This document shows positions 1 through 8,225 of a stretch of DNA of 15,623 bases, piece after piece. This DNA comes from Actinomycetes bacterium (lineage in GTDB: Bacteria > Actinomycetota > Actinomycetes > Actinomycetales > Cellulomonadaceae). Each line of letters opens with the position of its first letter. Positions within the stretch are counted from its first letter, which is position 1. The stretch covers positions 1 to 15,623 of the forward strand of contig JAEWEI010000370.1 in the NCBI GenBank assembly GCA_023389545.1. Reading direction: 5' to 3'. A program made the translations under genes and the position numbers. The notes under the pieces were generated by a model. The model had not been told where the DNA came from and searched no databases. It worked only from the letters and a program-made list of their open reading frames with translations.

Positions 1-3000
1 GGGCCCGTGTTGGCCACCCCGAGGGTGTAGTCGAACTGGTCGCCGCGCAGCACCGTGGCGGCGCTGGCGTCCTTGGTGAGCTCGAGCGCCGAGAACGCGT
101 TCTCGATCGCCACCTCGCTCGACGGACCCGCGAGCGTCACCGCGCCAGTGGTCGACACCACTGAGGACGTGCCCACCCGGTACCCGATGACGGCGCCATG
201 CGACCGCGTCTCCGTGACGAGACACTCCGCGCCCACCGGCAGGCCGGTGACAGTGCGCGAGGCGCCGGCCGTGAGCGTGAACGCGGCGTCCGCGGCGGGC
301 AGGGCCAGCGGCGTGCCCGCGAGCGTGCAGACCAGCGTCACGTCGTAGGTCTGCGAGGCCGGGGCCTTCGAGCTGGCGTCGACCACCTTCGAGACCGTCA
401 GGCTCGTCGCCTCGAACGTGTTGTGCACCCGCAGCGTGTTCGCGTCCGCGCCGGTGGAGCCGATGACGACCGCCACCGGCTGCCCGGACAGCGGCGTCGC
501 GGAGTCACCCGTGCCGTACTCCACGCGCGCGGCGCCCGCGGCCCCGGTCTCCGTCACCGTGCAGGACGCGGAGTCCGGGAGGGCGGCGAGCTGGGCGCGG
601 TACGAGTTCGCCGCGTCGAGGGTGAGCACACCGCCCGCGGGCAAGGCGAGCGCCGTCGTGCCGGCCGGAGTCGGCACGGTGCACGTCACCAGCACCTCGT
701 AGGAGCGGTCAACCTGGTACGCCGGGTCGAGGGCCGACTGGTCGACGGACTTGAGGACCGTCAGCGGGCGGTGCGGGAACAGCACGCCCACCTTGTCGGG
801 CTCGAGCTGGCGGGCCATGTTGCCCACCGGGGTGATCTGGTAGCGGAACGAGTTCCAGGCGGTCGTCCCGGCCGTCACGTCGGCGACCTGGGCGGGCGCC
901 GTCATCGACCAGTCCACCGTGGCGGAGGCCAACGGCGCCATCACCCGCTGGCCGTTCACCAGCGGCAGTGTGACGACGAAGCGCAGCGACCGCACCGTGA
1001 CGGGGTCGACGCTCGCGTCCAGCGGCGACCACACGAGTGGGTCGATCACGTCGTAGTCCGCGGGGACCACGCCGCTGTCGTTCCGCGTCGAGTAGTACGT
1101 CGTGAGGGTCACGCCGTCCGCCGCCCCGAGCCGGGTGCCGTCCGCGAGCGCGTACGTCAGCGTCGGCATGACGCCGTCCCACACGGGCGCCCACGCACTG
1201 CCGCGGGACTGGCCGCCCGGGGTCAGGTACGAGTCGCCGGCGTGCGGCAGCGTGTCGATCATCGACAGCCGCGTGCCGTCGACGTTGCCCGTGTTGACCA
1301 CCCGGGCCTGCCAGGCGATGGACCCGCCCGGGGTGGCGACAGCGACACAGGCCGTCGAGCGGCTCAGGCCGTCGGCCGCCGGCGCGCATGTCGCCGTCGG
1401 GCCCGTGGAGGTCGTGAACGTGCCATCGGTGCGCACGCCCTTGGTGGCGGCGAACGTGTCATAGGTGTTGACGCCCACGGAGCGGTTCGCCGAGCAGGAC
1501 GCGGCCGGCAGGCCGGCGGCGCCGAACGTGCCGGTGGTGCAGCTCGTGAACTGGCGCGTCGAGGACGCGGTGGACAGGCCGAACACGTTCCGGATCGCCA
1601 CGCCCGCCTCGGCGCCCGCGGCGATCTGCAACGGCAGCCGGATGGCGCCCGTCTCGCCCGGGCGGATCACCGACCCCGCAGGCCACGTGAACGTGAGCTG
1701 GTGCGTCGCGGGGTCGTAGGCCAGGGAGCCGCCCGTGGTGGGCAGCGACGTGCCCGTCAGGCTCCACGGCCTGCTGCCCGTGGCGGGCGCGGCGGGCGTG
1801 GCGGCGGTGTCGAGCACGAGCTGCTCGCGGCCGTTCCGCACCGGCAGCACGTCAGTCACCACCGGGTCGACGATGTCGGCGGTCCCCGTGTTCGTGAACT
1901 CCAGCCGGAACGTCGCGAACTGGCCGGGGTTGAACGTGGTGGACGCGCCCTCGACGGCCTTGCTCACCCCGACGCTCATCGACCCCGCCCGCACCTGGAG
2001 CGTCGCGGCGGACGAGTGCGGGGCGCTGGTGAACAGCGCGCCCGGGCTCGCGGTGTCATCGGCCTGCGCGTAGCCGGTGAACCCGTTGGTCACCCGGCCC
2101 ACGACGCTCTCGCCCGGGTTGGGCGTCGAGTCGGCAGGGACATTCGCGGTGCTCGTCGCCGTGGGAGCGGCGCCCGTGGAACGCAGCGTCGCGCGCAGCT
2201 TCCCTGCCAGCGACACCTTCGCGCTCGCCGTCGAGGGCGTCGTCAGCTTCTGGCCGGGCGCCGCGAAGAACGTGACCCGCACGCCGTCCACGTCGGCCCA
2301 GCTCGACACCCCGGCGGGCAGCGCCAGCGCGCCGTTGACGATAGCCGGCACGGCGACGCCATTCGTCCAGGCCCCGCCCGTGGCCGTGAGCGTGCCGCCG
2401 TCCACTGCGGAGACGGCGCCGCCTGCGGTGAAGACGCCGCCGGTGTGCACGTCGAGCCGCACGGTGACCGCCCCGCCTGACGCGGACGGAACCTGCGTCA
2501 GCCGCACCCCGGTGAGGTCGATGGCGTCATAGAAGGTCGCGGCGCTCGCCACCGGGGCGATCCCCATCGGCGCGGCGCCGTCGGTCACCGCCGTGTCCAC
2601 CAGCGCCAGGCCATCCGAGGCCGTGTTGCCGATGTTCCAGACCTCAAGAGTCGCGCTGACAGCTCCCCGCTGGTCGCGGTCGAGCACTGCTGGCGTGATC
2701 GTCTTGGTCGTGGACACCTTGAGCGACTTCGCGGCGACGGCGATCGGCGCGCTCGCGAGCGCGGTGACGATCTTGGGGGTGCAGTTCGCGGCGTCCTCGA
2801 CCGCCGGGGAGCCGGACTCCCCGCACACCCGGGAGTCCGTCAACGCCACCGAGACCGTGTTGTCGACGGTCACTGCCGTGACGATCGGGTCGGCCGTGAC
2901 CCGGTTGCGGGCGCGCAACTCCGTGTCGAGCACCACGGTCGCGATCTGGCCGCTGTCGATCCGGCCGGCGTAGGCGACCTCGACCTGCACCACGTCGGCG

Positions 3001-3026
3001 AGATCGGCGGCCGTCAGCGCGAGCGC
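1..3026 (-). CDS. Distal open segment of the giant surface protein, with DUF11-like and DUF5979 modules, partial
   Basis: I translated this stretch directly in the frame of the amber codon; it has no stop from 3026 to the window edge, about 1,008 codons. It opens by completing the repeat that the amber cuts, then has another beta-rich module (about 2740-2000). A DUF11-like segment follows from about 1979, with the typical text 'FRLEFTNTGTADIVDPVVTD'. A further module with 'RVVNTGNVDGTRLSMIDTLP' lies near 1300. Two DUF5979-type modules (764-402 and 401-90) and the start of another DUF11-like module at the edge come next. Internal ATG codons (for example 2565-2567) lack good context, so translation restart is doubtful. 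The segment continues beyond position 1. Confidence 0.6.
90..401 (-). repeat. DUF5979-type module, second copy
   Basis: It begins 'LTVSKVVDAS', has 'YDVTLVCTLAGTPLALP', 'LPVGAECLVTETRSHG' and the closing 'VAIENAF'. It lies head-to-tail with the preceding module, with no linker. The pair of cysteines is conserved. What follows ('LELTKDASAATVLRGDQFDY') is the beginning of a DUF11-like module cut by the window edge. Confidence 0.6.
402..764 (-). repeat. DUF5979-type module, first copy
   Basis: It begins 'LTVLKSVDQS', has 'YEVLVTCTVP', a 'LPAGGVLTLDA' strand and 'SASCTVTETG', and ends at 'LRVHNTFEA'. The two cysteines, the C-x-V-T-E motif and the closing V-x-N-x-F are shared with the next copy and are characteristic of DUF5979 in actinobacterial surface proteins. 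The family assignment is from memory of the motif, not a profile search. Confidence 0.6.
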
Positions 3027-3029
3027 CTA
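3027..3029 (-). other. In-frame amber (TAG) interrupting the giant gene, probably from CAG
   Basis: The codons before it read Y-N-R-A and those after it A-L-A-L-T-A-A-D-L-A-D-V, with no change of frame. The first repeat of the same protein reads F-A-Q-G-Q-P-V-A-W-P-A-D-I-A-P-A-D-V at the matching place, so the stop aligns with a Gln. A single C-to-T change of CAG would give TAG. Confidence 0.8.
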
Positions 3030-5823
3030 GGCGCGGTTGTAGGTCATCGCGTCGAAGCCCGACGCGCCCGCGCGCTTGACCCGCACCACCACATCCGTGC
3101 CAGCCGGGGTGCTGGTCGGCGTCGAGATGGACGCGATCCTCGTGATGGTGAAGCTCGAGAACGGCGCCGTGGCCGCGTCCGGCGCGGCGGCGGGCTCGGT
3201 GATCGTCATCGTGTCGACCCGCATGCCGGATGAGTTCTTCCCGGTCAGGGTCAGGCGGGACGTCGGGTACGGGCCGGCCTCGGTGCTGGGAATACCGAGC
3301 TCGTCGCGGCTCCACGACATGGTCGCGTCAGGCGCCAGCGTGGCGGGGAGGATCGTCACGTCGCGGTCGGACGCGGGCGAGGACGCCGAGCCGCTGAGCC
3401 CTGGGCCACTGGTGGTCGTGCCGGAGAGCCACCCGTCGTTGACGACGTTGCCCTTCGTGGCGCCGTTGAAGGCGAGCGCGTCGTTGACGGGCTCACCCGT
3501 CGAGCGCAGCGTGTCGCGCAGCGCTGCGATGACCTTGATCTCGCGGGGGTTGCCGTTGCCCGCCGGCACAGTGGCGACGCCAGAGCCCACCGCGGGGGCG
3601 ACGAGGACGCGCGGGTCGCCCGCGGCAGTCAGCGCGGCGATCTGCGCGGCACGGTCGGCACGCTCGGCGTAGACGAGCCTGATGCCGCCGGCGACGGCGC
3701 GTTCGGTGGCGGTCAGGGTCAGCCCCGGGAACGTGCCGACGCAGGCGCCGGCAGCGCAGACGGTCGCGAAGGCCGAGGCGGTCTTCCAGGTGTCGGTGAC
3801 GGTGTCGAAGTACTCCACGCCAGTCACCCGGTCGAACACCAGGTACGGGTCATAGGCGACGGTCCCGGCAGGGCTGGTGGCGATGGGGCCCACGCCGACC
3901 ACGTCGAAGGCCTCCCAGAAGCTCCCGGCGCCTTCAAGCGGCCGCTCCTGGTCACCCGGGGTCGGGTTGTAGTCGCCGACCTTCACCTCATTCAGCGACC
4001 CACCCAGCACGCCGGTGTTCCACTTGAGCAGCCCCGTGACCTGGGTCCCGGCGCCCTCGAGCGCCGTGCCGTCCATGGACTTGGTCAGCGGCGCGGGCTC
4101 GCCGGCGCCCAGCGCGACGCCGTTGACGGTGGGGCAGGCAGTGGTCGTGTGGGTCGCCTGCGCTGCGCCGAGCCGATCGGCGGTGGCGGCGGCGCAGTTG
4201 GTGAGCACCGCGCCATGCGCGAAGGCAGCGCCGGCGCGGACCTCGAATCCCAGGTTGACCTGGATCTTGCCGTTGGTCGCGAAGTACTGGCCTGAGTCCC
4301 GGACCATCTCGGCGCGCACGCCCGTCCACGTCGAGGGGTTGGACGCCGCGCTGAACTCCTCGTCGACGAGCAGGCCCGACGTGCCGCCGTGCTTGGTGAG
4401 CACGGGCGTCCAGGTGGAACCGTCGGTGGTCGCGTACACGGTCAGCGTGGTCTCCGCGGGCACCATCGTGAGCTTGAGCCCGGTGGGCCGCATGACGTCC
4501 CACCACGCCTGCTCGGCGCCGCCGAAGACAGCCGGGTCCTGCACCGCAAGGTTGCTGGGCTGGACGTTCCCGCCGCTCACCGTCGCGGTGAGGCCGGCGA
4601 TCACCGTGGAGCCCGGCGCCGTCGAGACGCTCGTCTGCGACAGGGTCTTCCCCGCGGTCACGGCCAGCACCGGGTCCACGACACGGAGCGTGGCGCAGGC
4701 CGGGTCGGAGGTGTCCATGCCGACCACATCAGGCCCGTCCGTGGTGGCGACGGTGGCCGCCACGCAGTTGACGACGCCGGTGGGCGCCGCGACAGCAGCG
4801 GTCGCGGGCTTGACCCGGTACGAGACGTCCACCGAGGCGCCCTGGGGCACGGTCCCCTCGAAGACGAGCTCGAAGCCGGTGAGATCGGCCAGGCCCGTGA
4901 GCCCGGTCAGCTGCGCCGCGCTCGCCACCGGGATGACAGACGGGGCCGCGGACGCGGACGTCACGTGCAAGTTCGCGCCCGTGGCCCAGGCCGGCCAGGC
5001 GACCGAGGTGAAGCCGTCGAACGTCAGGACGCCGCCGCCCAGCAGGCCCGGGGTGCTGCCCGCCGCCGGGTCCCCGAGCGACAGCGACGTGACCGACTGG
5101 TTGGAGGCATTGCGACCGGTCAGGGTGAAGACGGCGGTCTCGCCGCCGAGGGCGATCGTCGTCGGGCTGACGGACTTCGCCGTGGTGGCGATCCACACCG
5201 GGCGCACGATCTGGAACGTGGCCTCGGGGCTCAGAGCCGAGCCGGTGGCCTGGTCGCTCGGGTTGACCGGGTCGTCGCCCACGATGTCGACGCCGATCTG
5301 GTTGCGCACCGTCACCGCGTGCTGCGCGGTGGGTGGGATGGGCGTGCCGGCGCGTGACGTCGCGCGCTGCGTGAGCTCCACCCCGATGGCGGCGGTGCGG
5401 TCAGCCGCCGAGCCAGTGGTGGGGAACGCCCCCGCGAACTCGAACCGGAAGCCGGTGACATCGGCGGGCGCGATGTCGGCGGGCCACGCGACCGGCTGGC
5501 CCTGGGCGAAGGTCACCGGCGCGCTGGGCGTCGAGCCTCGGAAGGTCGTCACGGTGACGCTCGTGGCGCCGGCGGGCCAGGTGACCTGCGGGGCGGAGGC
5601 CGCGAGGTTGAGCAGGTCGAATGCCGTGCCGACCGGCGCCGTCGCCGCGGCAGGGTTCACCGGCTCGGAGATGGTGATCGTGTCCACGGTGATGTTGGAC
5701 GTGTTGACAGCCGACAGAGTCAGCGCCTTCGTGGCGCCCGGCGCGGCGAGCTCGTCGGCCCCCGACTGCCCGCTCGTCGAGGAGCCCCACACCTTCGTGG
5801 CGGTCGCCGACGGCGCCGCGGGG
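3027..5823 (-). CDS. Middle open segment of the giant surface protein, ending at the amber codon
   Basis: After the frameshift the coding frame continues for about 930 codons. The frame is also open upstream to an ATG at 6438-6440, but that upstream translation is Arg/His-rich noise. The segment carries about five beta-rich repeat modules, starting roughly at 5800, 5190, 4660, 4090 and 3330. Several share the pattern 'LTGxNxS...V..(M/L)(T/S)(I/L)(T/S/G)(E/D)P', a Trp/Pro-rich strand, then 'ADVTGFxFEFAG'-like text. Cysteine pairs recur with the form NCxAAT...(A)C. The sequence is rich in Ala, Thr, Val, Gly, Ser and Asp and poor in Lys, as in exported actinobacterial adhesin-like proteins. It has no plausible start of its own with a ribosome site, so it is unlikely to be translated independently. 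It ends within a repeat at 3027-3029 (TAG). Confidence 0.6.
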
Positions 5824-6403
5824 AAACGCCCGTCGCGGCTGCGGTGTCGGTGGCGGTGATGAGCGACTGGTCCACAGGGTGCACTGTGGTCATCTGCGCG
5901 GTGTTGACCACCGGCCCGTGCGTCCCGGGTGTCTGGTCGCGGAACTTCGCGATCACCGTCACGGTGCCGCCGCCGCCGGAGGCGAAGTCGCCAAGCGTGA
6001 CCGTGAGCGGGGTGACGCCGCCGGCGCCGCTGTTCGACGACCACGGCTCGACCACGCCCTCCGTGGACGTCACCGACGTGACCTCGAACTCGGCGGGCAC
6101 CGCGTCCGTGACGCGCGCGCCGGTGCACACCGTGACCGAGCAGCCGAAGACCAGGCGGAACGTCACGGACTCGCCGGCGCCCACCACGGCGAGCTCGCCC
6201 TGCGGCCCGGTGGACGCCTGGGCCGTCTTGCTCAGGGTCGGCACCTGCACCGTCGTGTTCGCGGTGGCGGGCGCGGCGATGGCGCCGAGGGTCAACGCCG
6301 TCAGGCACACCACCAGCGCCGACGCGATCGCCGCGCGGAGCCGCCGACCGGCTGAGGTGACGACTCGCGCGCTGGGCAGGTGGCGACGGTGACGCGACGG
6401 CAT
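5720..6403 (-). CDS. N-terminal fragment of the giant surface protein: signal peptide plus first Ig-like domain (227 aa as sequenced)
   Basis: This is the only part of the giant gene translated from its own start as the sequence stands. Residues 1-23 are Arg/His-rich, residues 24-43 form a hydrophobic core, and a signal peptidase site of the type ATA|NTT follows residue 48. Residues 49-190 form a DUF11-like domain with a cysteine pair (C-S-V-T-V-C), ending in a threonine/alanine-rich stretch. From about codon 195 the frame turns into Arg/Pro-rich sequence and stops at 5720-5722, which is typical of out-of-frame high-GC DNA. The natural continuation lies in the neighbouring frame. The expected product is a short exported fragment with about 33 junk residues at its end. 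A GTG at 6431-6433 would add 10 residues. Confidence 0.6.
   Translation of the reverse strand: MPSRHRRHLPSARVVTSAGRRLRAAIASALVVCLTALTLGAIAAPATANTTVQVPTLSKTAQASTGPQGELAVVGAGESVTFRLVFGCSVTVCTGARVTDAVPAEFEVTSVTSTEGVVEPWSSNSGAGGVTPLTVTLGDFASGGGGTVTVIAKFRDQTPGTHGPVVNTAQMTTVHPVDQSLITATDTAAATGVSPRRRRRPPRRCGAPRRAGSRGPTSSPRRAPRRR
5820..5823 (-). other. Frameshift site: one base missing relative to the restored reading frame
   Basis: On the minus strand the bases read GGCGTTTCCCCGCGGCG. Upstream, the frame gives a normal secreted domain ending 'ATDTAAATGVSP'. Downstream, sensible protein ('SATATKVWGSSTSGQ...') is found only in the frame reached by adding one base. The four-C run is the simplest place for a lost C. 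The exact base is uncertain by several positions, because both frames are short of features here. Confidence 0.75.
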
Positions 6404-6463
6404 GTGCGGGTTTCCATCCTCGACTGTGGGCACAGGTCATGGCCCCGGTGAGGCGTCATGGGC

Positions 6464-6491
6464 CTAGTAAGCCATCAAGCCAAAGAGGAAA
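6464..6491 (-). promoter_or_regulatory. Weak candidate promoter for the giant surface gene
   Basis: On the minus strand, TTTCCT (6486-6491) and TACTAG (6464-6469) are spaced by 16 bases, about 60 bases upstream of the ATG at 6403. The -10-like hexamer fits TAnnnT poorly, since its last base is G. The main support is position: this is the AT-richest piece of the spacer between fprA and the surface gene. Confidence 0.25.
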
Positions 6492-6514
6492 TTCGCAGTT
6501 CAGAGGTGATTTTC

Positions 6515-6529
6515 GGCGTGATCCACGCC
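6515..6529. promoter_or_regulatory. Perfect inverted repeat GGCGTG-ATC-CACGCC in the fprA/surface-gene spacer
   Basis: Two 6-base arms are separated by three bases. It lies about 50 bases past the fprA stop and about 110 bases before the surface-gene start. It could be an operator for the surface gene or a small hairpin in the fprA transcript. There is no U-run after it on the minus strand, so a standard intrinsic terminator is not supported. The rest of the 6404-6579 spacer shows no gene. Confidence 0.3.
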
Positions 6530-6579
6530 ACGCTCGGGCAAAAGGCGCCCGGTTCCTGACTGGATGTCTGAAACTTGCG

Positions 6580-7977
6580 TCAGCCCTCGAGCCGCACCGT
6601 GCCCAACGCGATGCGCACCATCTCCTCGCGCGGGACGACCTTGATCCGCTCACGCCCGTGCGGCTCGCCCAGGGCGCGCTCGAACGCGTCGAGCTGCTCC
6701 CAGCCAGACCACTCGATGGGCTGCACGCCGCGCGCGACCAGGAAGTCGACGACGGCCTGCGGGTCGGGCTCTGCCGCGGTCGCGAACTCCGGCGCCGGGC
6801 TCTCCACGCCGCCCGCGTCCTCGACGAGGTGTCGGATGGTCTCGGAGGCATCCGACTTGGTGTGGCCGATGAGGCCGACGGGCCCCCGCTTGATCCAGCC
6901 GGTGGCGTACACGCCCGGCATGGCCTCGCCGTCCACGTCCACGACCCGGCCCTCGCGGTTGGGGATCACACCGGCGACCTCGTCGAATGGGATGTCCACC
7001 AGCGGGGAGCCGAAGTAGCCCACCGCGCGGTACACCGCCTGCACCGGCCAGTCGTGCGTCTCGCCGGTGCCCGTGACGTTGCCGTCGCCGTTGAGCGCGG
7101 TGCGCTCGGTCCGCAGGCCGACCACCTTGCCGTCCTCGCCCAGCACCTCCACGGGCTTGTGCAGGAAGTGCAGGTGGATGCGGCGGCTCGCTGTGAACTC
7201 CTCGGGCTCCTTGAGCGTCCAGTCCGTGAGGGTCTTGACGACCTGCTTGGTCTGGTTCGAAGAGTGGATCGCGGCCATCGAGCCCTCGTCGAACTCGAAG
7301 TCCTCCGGGTAGACGATGACGTCCACATCCGGCACGTGGCCCAGCTCGCGCAACTCCAGCGGGGAGAACTTCACCTGAGCGGGACCGCGGCGCGCGAACA
7401 CGTGCACGTCGGTGACCGGGGACGCCTTGAGGATGTCGTAGACGTTCGCCGGGATCTCGGTGGGCAGCAGGTCGTCGGCGTGCTTGGCCAGCACCCGCGC
7501 GACGTCGAGCGCCACGTTGCCGGCGCCCAGCACCGCGACCTCGCGGGCCTCCAGCGGCCAGGTGCGCGGGGCGTCCGGGTGCCCGTCGTACCAGGACACG
7601 AAGTCCGCGGCGCCGAACGAGCCTTCCAGGTCGATGCCCGGGATGGGCAGCGCCGCGTCCCGGATGGAGCCGGTGGAGAAGATCACCGCGTCGTAGAACT
7701 GGCGCATGTCCTCGAGCTTGAGGTCGACGCCGTACTCGACGTTCGCGAGCAGCCGGATGTCGCCGCGCTCGAGCACCTTGTGCAGGGCGACGATGATCTG
7801 CTTGATCCGCGGGTGGTCGGGCGCCACGCCGTAGCGCACGAGCCCGAACGGCGCGGGCAGCCGCTCGAAGAGGTCGATGCTCACATCGAGCCCGGTCTTC
7901 GAGAGGATGTCGGCCGCGTAGATGCCGGCGGGGCCGGCGCCGACGATGGCCACACGCAGAGGTCGGTTCGTGCTCAC
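6580..7977 (-). CDS. fprA: NADPH-ferredoxin/adrenodoxin-type reductase (FprA family)
   Basis: The 465-residue product matches the roughly 455-residue FprA family, which moves electrons between NADPH and ferredoxin through FAD. The FAD-binding Rossmann loop is GAGPAG at 13-18, followed by the family text PAPFGLVRYGVAPDHP at 41-56. The NADP-binding site is GAGNVALD at 151-158, with the paired arginines of RRGP at 196-199 that contact the NADP phosphate. The C-terminal GWIKRGP motif at 360-366 closes over the flavin. I chose the GTG at 7975-7977 because the protein then begins 'STNRPLRVAIVGAGPAG', as in homologues, and a GGAAGG lies about 12 bases before it. The open frame upstream to 8214 is Arg/Pro-rich and not family-like. 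The gene stands alone on its strand, divergent from the rarD-like gene, and likely serves ferredoxin-dependent reactions in the cytoplasm. Confidence 0.93.
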   Translation of the reverse strand: MSTNRPLRVAIVGAGPAGIYAADILSKTGLDVSIDLFERLPAPFGLVRYGVAPDHPRIKQIIVALHKVLERGDIRLLANVEYGVDLKLEDMRQFYDAVIFSTGSIRDAALPIPGIDLEGSFGAADFVSWYDGHPDAPRTWPLEAREVAVLGAGNVALDVARVLAKHADDLLPTEIPANVYDILKASPVTDVHVFARRGPAQVKFSPLELRELGHVPDVDVIVYPEDFEFDEGSMAAIHSSNQTKQVVKTLTDWTLKEPEEFTASRRIHLHFLHKPVEVLGEDGKVVGLRTERTALNGDGNVTGTGETHDWPVQAVYRAVGYFGSPLVDIPFDEVAGVIPNREGRVVDVDGEAMPGVYATGWIKRGPVGLIGHTKSDASETIRHLVEDAGGVESPAPEFATAAEPDPQAVVDFLVARGVQPIEWSGWEQLDAFERALGEPHGRERIKVVPREEMVRIALGTVRLEG

Positions 7978-8098
7978 GGGACGCGGGTGCCTTCCGGTCG
8001 AGGAGCCCAGGCAACGGGAGGGTCCGGCGGCCGCGCCCAGGGACCGGGTCCGCCGGACGCGCCGCGCGGCGGGTTGCCGGGCGTGCTGATGCCCAGCC

Positions 8099-8104
8099 AG
8101 TGTA
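8099..8104 (-). promoter_or_regulatory. Weak candidate -10 box for fprA
   Basis: TACACT on the minus strand fits the actinobacterial TAnnnT -10 pattern, about 120 bases upstream of the fprA GTG. No good -35 partner lies 16-19 bases upstream. The 7978-8225 spacer otherwise holds only a short palindrome (GACATGTC at 8156-8163) and no gene. Confidence 0.2.
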
Positions 8105-8213
8105 CGGCGGCGACCAAGGGCGCCCTCAGGCGGCGGCCACGATGCGGACAGACCGGACATGTCGGCGCGGCGCGGCTGCTGGACGAATCGCGCAGCCCAC
8201 GACGCCGGGGACA

Positions 8214-8219
8214 TAGGTT
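8214..8219 (+). promoter_or_regulatory. Leaderless-type -10 box (TAGGTT) for the rarD-like gene
   Basis: TAGGTT fits TAnnnT and is followed by exactly six bases (CAGCAC) before the GTG at 8226. This is the spacing expected when transcription starts on the first base of the start codon, a common arrangement in Actinomycetota. No convincing Shine-Dalgarno sequence precedes the GTG, which agrees with this. No clear -35 was found. Confidence 0.4.
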
Positions 8220-8225
8220 CAGCAC

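Larger units (their letters stand above)
1..6403 (-). pseudogene. Giant secreted multi-module surface protein (DUF5979/DUF11-like repeats), doubly interrupted, 3' end outside window
   Basis: Read on the minus strand from an ATG at 6401-6403, this is one gene whose frame is recoverable over 2,134 codons if a single base is restored near 5820-5823 and the amber at 3027-3029 is read as a sense codon. Modules in order are a signal peptide, an N-terminal Ig-like domain, several beta-rich repeats of about 150-250 residues, a DUF11-like segment (about 1480-1979), two DUF5979-type modules (402-764 and 90-401) and the start of another DUF11-like module (1-90). Cysteines come in pairs, roughly one pair per module, which suits disulfides in an exported protein. 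The protein probably sits on the wall or extends from the surface; no enzymatic motif was seen. The C-terminus, where an LPxTG or other anchor would lie, is outside the window. The upstream start (GTG at 6431-6433) is less likely because a GGA lies about 9 bases before 6403. Whether the lesions are biological or sequencing errors cannot be decided here. Confidence 0.8.

Noticed and set aside
198..2480. Long plus-strand open frame of 760 codons opposite the giant surface gene
   Set aside because: It is Arg/Gly/His-rich with no recognisable motif, as expected for the antisense frame of GC-rich DNA. The minus strand here gives a coherent DUF11/DUF5979 protein.
3027..3029. Stop-codon recoding (readthrough, pyrrolysine) at the amber
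   Set aside because: I saw no recoding signal around it, and UAG is an ordinary stop in actinobacteria. The matching Gln in a sister repeat points to simple mutation.
5815..5828. Programmed -1 frameshifting or phase variation at the C-run
   Set aside because: The site (GTT TCC CCG) is not a canonical slippery heptamer and a four-base run is short for phase variation. A simple one-base loss is the more economical reading.
4015..5859. Plus-strand open frame of 614 codons
   Set aside because: It is the mirror of the middle of the surface gene; Ser/Thr/Pro/Val noise with no signal peptide, domain or ribosome site.
6536..6550. Possible terminator hairpin GGGC...GCCC after fprA
   Set aside because: The stem is only four pairs with a seven-base loop, and no T-run follows on the minus strand.
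8156..8163. Palindrome GACATGTC between fprA and rarD
   Set aside because: Eight-base palindromes are common by chance, and the flanks add little symmetry; not enough to call an operator.
7978..8214. N-terminal extension of FprA to an upstream ATG
   Set aside because: The added 79 residues are Arg/Pro/Ala-rich and unlike the family; the GTG at 7975-7977 places the FAD loop at the usual distance from the start.
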